Below are positions 59,515-64,000 of a DNA stretch of 64,000 nt, piece by piece. The notes under the pieces are model-generated. The model searched no databases. It saw nothing but the letters and a program-made list of their open reading frames with translations, and was not told where the DNA came from. Position 1 is the stretch's first letter; the number at the start of each line of letters is the position of its first letter. The translations under genes were made by a program, and so were the position numbers. The stretch is taken from positions 1 to 64,000 of the forward strand of contig JAGEMR010000067.1 in NCBI GenBank assembly GCA_021030915.1, written 5' to 3'. Origin of the DNA: Astrothelium macrocarpum (taxonomy: Eukaryota > Ascomycota > Dothideomycetes > Trypetheliales > Trypetheliaceae).

Positions 59515-62500
59515 TCACGCCCCAATCGCGCGATCGATGAGATCGCGCAGCGCACGAAGCCGCGTCTTCTGCGCCGACGTGAGGTTGGCGAGGTCGACGG
59601 GGTAGTCGTCGTCGGCGCCGGGCGGGGGCGCGGGGGCGGAGGCGGAGATAGAGGGGCCCGCGGTCATGCGAGCTACGACCTCTTCGGGAGCTTCGGCCTA
59701 AAAAAAAAAAGGAACCAATGGTTAGTTATCAAGCACTGAGGGAGGACGGGGGGAAAGGGTTTTGGGGGGGCGCTTACGATGAGGGCCGCAGTGAGGGCGA
59801 CGGTTTCGTTGGGCGGGTTGGGGATGCCGGTGGGGATGCCCGCGAGCTGGGCCATGTTGAGGGCTGTTTTGACCTCTTGGAAGGTGCGGGCGCCGGGGTC
59901 GGGGGCCGCGGGAGCGGGCGTGGTGCTGGGAGAGACGCGACGAGAGGCAGGACGGGGAGAGCCGCGGGTGGAGGTGGGTCGAGGAGAGACGCGGCGAGAG
60001 GAAGGACCAGGAGAGACGTGGGAAGACGCTGGGTTCGTGGTGACGGGGGCGGATGAAGAGTCCGTTAAGAAGCGAGGATCTGGAGGAAACTGAGCAGGAC
60101 GACGGATTGCTGGCTGGAATGGGTCAGAGGCAAAACGACCGTAAAGTATCCTGGCTGCGGATCCGCCCCTCGCGACCTCCTCGTCTATGTGCGACCTGCG
60201 TTTCTTTGCAGGAGGACCAGTGGCAGCGGCGTCGAGGTCGATTGGGGCAGCAGAGGAAGATCCTTCGACAGCAGAACCGGGAGCAGTGGAGGGGCCTGCG
60301 GCGCCAGCTTGTGCTTCGTCCAGTTTGCGTTTCCTGATTTTCTCTGCGACCCTCTGGTCGTGTTCCCTCCATTCCTTTTGAACTTGCGCCATGGTCTCCT
60401 CACTAATCAGACATTAGTATCCCAATCATCGAAAAAGGAAGGAATCCTGTCGCTTTTTGAACTCACCGTCTAATCTTGTTCCAGAAATCCAGCTTGATGG
60501 CTTTGGCAGGAAGCACGTGCACTTTTCCATTCAAGGCCGTGTGTTCGTAGAATTCTGGCTGCGCGTCGTCGTCATCATCATCCATGTCGACCTCGATACG
60601 ACCGTTGTTGGGGAACAGACTACCAGAAGAAGCCACGTCAACGAGGTTTGGCTTCTTGGGCTTGCGGAGCTTCAAAGTCCGGTTGCCTGAGCCTTCGGGT
60701 ACCATCTTTGCCACCGGAAAGTCGTTCAAGACGTGGTCGACATGGCAAGGACACATCCAGGTTTGATTTTCCTGGCCGGCTGGTGGATGGGTGAGTGGAG
60801 GATCGAGACAATCCAGATGCCAGTGGAGACCACAACCTGGAACATCGCACGTGATGATTGGACGGCCGTCCAGAGAAGACTTGCGACACATGTAGCACAA
60901 GATGGTGTTGCCTTTGCTGTCCTTGAGCCTGGTGTAATCTGGTGGGAGATCCCAGCCACTGCGGCTCTTTCTATTGTGGGGTTTAGTCATGTGTCAAGAG
61001 TCGTGAGTATGATTTCGACTTACTCCAAAGGCTTGCGCTTGATAGTCTCTCTAAAATCGCCATTCTCACCTGTCTCCACATTTTCGTAGAGATCACGAAT
61101 GTCACCAGGCAACTCAAAACGTCTCCCGGTGCTAGTACCAATATCATCATTCAAAGAGCCAAAGAGTCCACGTTGCTGCGCAGGCGCCTGTTTCTGCGCA
61201 GTGGGCTGTTTCTGGGTAACTGGTTGCTTTTGGGTGACTGGCTGTTTCCCCTTTGACGGAGGCGCACTGTTCCGCGCCGCCTCGCACTTGTCGCAGTACC
61301 AAGGCTCCTCAAAGATTGGATCATTTTCCTGCCTTGGAGGGTCCAAACATCCAAAGTGGAAAGCGCTGCTGCATCCATCGCAGCAGAGAAGATAACCACT
61401 GGTGCCACAGACGGCACATTCATCATCATGCTCCGACGACTGAATCGAGATTAGTGGATCAGACAGATGAGAGTAGACAGTCAGTGTTGATGAAGGCGAC
61501 GAAGGAGATTGTGCTGGTGTCAAGAGCATGGATGCATGGATGGAAAAAAGGGAGGCGGGAAGATGGGATGTAGTTGGGGCAAAGAAATTTGGAAGGGTTT
61601 GGCTTACGTTGTCATCCTCACCAGGCGGACTTTCACGTCCGCCACCAACCACACGACCAATCCCTGCCGGACCTCCCGATTTTTTCTTTTCCGGCCTGGA
61701 AGAACGTCTCGGGTCAGCAAATCTGTTCATCGCTTGCTTATGCTATGATGATTGGTGATGAATTTTGATCGACAGAAATGTTGTGAAGTGGCATAACAAT
61801 GAACCAACTTGAGCTCGCCCTTCAACGAGCAACAGTAATGATAGATAGAGAGTAAGAAAAGTAGATTATAATGAATGGAAGAAACAGTACTTACGACATC
61901 TTCACTCGCGCCGTCCTCACATTACGAACTGGTCGACTCGAGGTAGCAGTAGCAGCGGTTGCGGCAGGAGTAGCTTGGCGTGAACGTCCTGCACCATTCT
62001 GTCCTTTCCTAAACCGGAATTTGGTCCTAACAGCAGATTGAGGCGTACGCTCGTTCAATGTTGGGGGTACAGAGCTTTCTTCAATGGTAGGGAGGTTGTC
62101 AGTACTCAAGGGGCCATCGTACTGGTTCTCGCGAACGTGGCTTTCAGGGAAATTGTCGTCAAACTTCTTCAACATCTGCTTCTTCATTCCTTGACGCGTG
62201 TCGTCGAACCCGTCACTCTCCATACCGCGAACGTCCATGGGATCGCGTTTGCGCTTGTTTGACTTTTGAGCTTGGGACTTGTTAGCTTCGGCCTTTTTCG
62301 CGGCCGCTTTCTTCTTCGATGCCGTTGCGGTTTTGCGCGACTTTGACGCTGTCGCCTTGGAGCGAGCAGCTGATTCTGTAGGTGGACCAGTTTCGGATTC
62401 ATTGAGTTGCGATGTGACTTCAGCAATGTCGGCGTCGTCGGAGTGGGTGGATGAGAGAGAGGAGCTTCCGGATCGATTTACTGGTTGATCGGTAGACGAA

Positions 62501-63153
62501 GATTCAGTCTTCATCTTGACGGCTTTACCATTGGTCGAGGTTTTGTTAGAAGTAGGAGCGGCTTTAGTTGTTGCTTTGGTAGTAGTAACACTGTCAGTTT
62601 CGACTGACTGGACAGCTGCATTAGTCGGAACTGAAGTGCTCTTTCCTGTTTGAGTAGGATCAGGGTCGGAAGACGATGTAGCGGCAGCGCCATTCAGTTT
62701 GGCAGCACGACGCGTGATGACAGCCATTTTCTGCTCTCGTAGTTCTTTCTTCGCCTCCCTGATGTGATTCTGTAGAGTGTATGTCTGTTGTTCAGTAGGT
62801 CTCTGAGCTATAAGATTGCAAAGGAGTTGGTGGTAGGAAGTATCGGTACTGCTCAAATCGTGGATTCGCTTCAGGGCTACGGCGATAGCGGGGTATTTAA
62901 GTTCTTGTGCTTTCTCCGAAACCTTGCCAACAATAGTATTGAGGGCTCCCGTGTTGTCAATAGAGTGATTTGGAGGAGGCGTATTGTCTGCCTCCTCAAG
63001 CCTGGTCTGTGATCTAGTTTTCATTTTTGCAGGGAAAGTTCCGAGTGGCTGCATCTGACTGGTTACGGCTTGTTGGGGCACGCCGTCATTTATATATGAG
63101 GGTTGCGGTGGGGGGAGCGGCGGTTCGACGAATTGTTCTTGTGACGCCGCCAT
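59515..63153 (-). CDS. Rco1-like double PHD-finger protein (Rpd3S deacetylase subunit type)
   Basis: Seven exons on the minus strand (63153-61895, 61695-61608, 61439-61024, 60970-60467, 60402-59778, 59697-59515; the first is the longest) were traced, six in total, giving 1024 aa in frame. The N-terminal 420 residues are Ala/Ser/Thr- and Lys-rich and disordered, with a short helical patch (ALKRIHDLSSTDTSYHQLLCNLI). PHD1 is CAVCGTSGYLLCCDGCSSAFHFGCLDPP...WYCDKC, a full C4HC3 set; PHD2 starts CYMCRKSSLDG and has CDVPGCGLHWHLDCLDPPLTHPP...WMCPCH. The C-terminal part is Pro/Ser-rich and ends in a helix (SAQKTRLRALRDLIDRAI). Two PHD fingers in this order in a long fungal protein match Rco1, the subunit that with Eaf3 guides the Rpd3S histone deacetylase to H3K36-methylated chromatin. 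The start is ATG 63153 (MAASQEQF); the frame is open upstream. Confidence 0.83.
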
Positions 63154-63778
63154 GGCGGCGGTTTGTGTGAGAGCGTGCAAAATCACTGCGCCGTGTGAGT
63201 TCAGGGCAGCTAGCATGGGGGCTTCCCCTGGCACTTACAGTGTGTATGGATGCGCTCGTGAGACTCTGTGAGCCGGATTGGTGAGGTTTGGTCAAAAAGT
63301 GATGGAGCTACTCCCATGAATGTTCGCGGAGGTGTCAGAACTCCGCGCGGATGCGCGCTTGAGCATGTATTGTTTAGGACAATCAAACCCACAAACACAT
63401 TCGCTATTGTGATGTACGATACATTATTTGCAAATCCCCTGCAGATCAAGGCGAGCACCTGCCGGAAAAAACTAAAATGCAAACACCGCAAAATTTCACC
63501 CTCACACCGCGGACCAATCAAAAGAACAGCATGACCATTTGTAGTTTGCCTACTCTACATTATTGTCGTAACTATTGTGAATCATGATGCTCGTGATTCC
63601 ACCGGATCTGGAGCTTGGCCCGCTTTCCAGCAGAAGCTGCGCCTGATTGAAACCTTTGTGCCATCACCCCCTGATCAGCCTGCATACCTAGACTCTGGGG
63701 ATCAAAAAAAGTAAATTGCCTTTTGATGCCTGTTAAAAACCGGCGGCTGATTGCCGTCCTCGTGTCTGCGCCCAATAA
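63154..63778. other. Intergenic, Rco1-like promoter side
   Basis: About 625 bases between two minus-strand genes. It should hold the Rco1-like promoter and the 3' end of the gene at the window edge. No other feature is seen. Confidence 0.5.
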
Positions 63779-64000
63779 TCACTCGTCGTCACTTTCATCA
63801 TCATCGTCGTCATCATCGTCGGCCTTCTTAGCCGTCTTCTTCTTTTTCTTCTTATTCTTAGATTTAGATCCTGCATTCTTTGCCAATGGCTGCTCAAGGA
63901 TCTTGAGAACCTCTTCATCCGTAATCTTCTTGTCCGTCTTGAATTTGGACAAGTTTGGCTCAGGGGGAGTACTCAGACGCGTCAGGCCATTTTTTGTGAT
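63779..64000 (-). CDS. C-terminal part of an unidentified Lys-rich, acidic-tailed protein (runs off the window)
   Basis: The minus-strand frame from the window edge reads 73 residues to TGA at 63781-63779. It contains NGLTRLSTPPEPNLSKFK, a helix KKITDEEVLKILEQPLAK, a run of six Lys with flanking basic residues, and ends with eight Asp followed by ESDDE. Such basic-then-acidic tails are typical of nuclear or nucleolar proteins. The N-terminal part lies outside the window, so I name no family. The first codon seen may be in mid-exon. Confidence 0.7.
   Translation of the reverse strand: MTKNGLTRLSTPPEPNLSKFKTDKKITDEEVLKILEQPLAKNAGSKSKNKKKKKKTAKKADDDDDDDDESDDE

Overview
The window reads as a contig from a filamentous ascomycete (Pezizomycotina). 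Genes carry short introns of about 45 to 125 bases with GT-AG borders and CTAAC or CTAAT branch sites. Typical fungal families are present: SAT-type non-reducing PKS, highly reducing PKS, fungal rhodopsin-like 7TM protein, HET domain, DUF3632, Zn2Cys6 regulator. The paired PKS genes and an extremely AT-rich block would fit a lichen-forming lecanoromycete, but nothing here proves that.

Left end (1-3.0 kb): an AT-rich, gene-free block of about 1.2 kb with a 0.4 kb transition, then a DUF3632 gene. From 4.0 to 28.5 kb lies a polyketide cluster. It holds an intact non-reducing PKS (SAT-KS-MAT-PT-ACP-ACP-TE, 2262 aa) and, head-to-tail behind it, an intact highly reducing PKS (KS-AT-DH-MT-ER-KR-ACP, 2597 aa, 14 exons, ER with altered cofactor motifs). 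A 7TM rhodopsin-like membrane protein and a free-standing adenylation-thiolation-reductase (A-T-R) protein of 1110 aa follow on the other strand. The simplest model is that the HR-PKS makes a starter acyl chain, the NR-PKS loads it through its SAT (active Cys present), builds an alkyl-resorcylic-type aromatic acid and releases it by its TE, and the A-T-R protein reduces an aromatic acid to the aldehyde. No P450, methyltransferase, transporter or regulator of the cluster is visible inside it.

From 28.9 to 33.0 kb there are a HET-domain gene broken by one in-frame TGA and a patatin-like phospholipase gene; both families are linked to fungal nonself recognition and cell death. From 35.7 to 48.3 kb the region is conserved housekeeping: COQ9, a Ca3427-like periplasmic-binding-protein-fold gene, RRP15, SRP54, a peroxisomal copper amine oxidase, a small unknown protein and CFT2/CPSF100. 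From 48.3 to 59.5 kb the DNA is gene-poor and holds one AT-hook/Zn2Cys6 regulator (52.9-54.7 kb). The right end carries an Rco1-like double-PHD protein of the Rpd3S deacetylase type, with a very G-rich sequence just after its stop, and the C-terminus of an unidentified lysine-rich protein that runs off the window.

Exon models were built by hand from reading frame, splice signals and family alignment memory. Frame sums were checked for every multi-exon gene. Family names rest on motif recognition, not on database searches.
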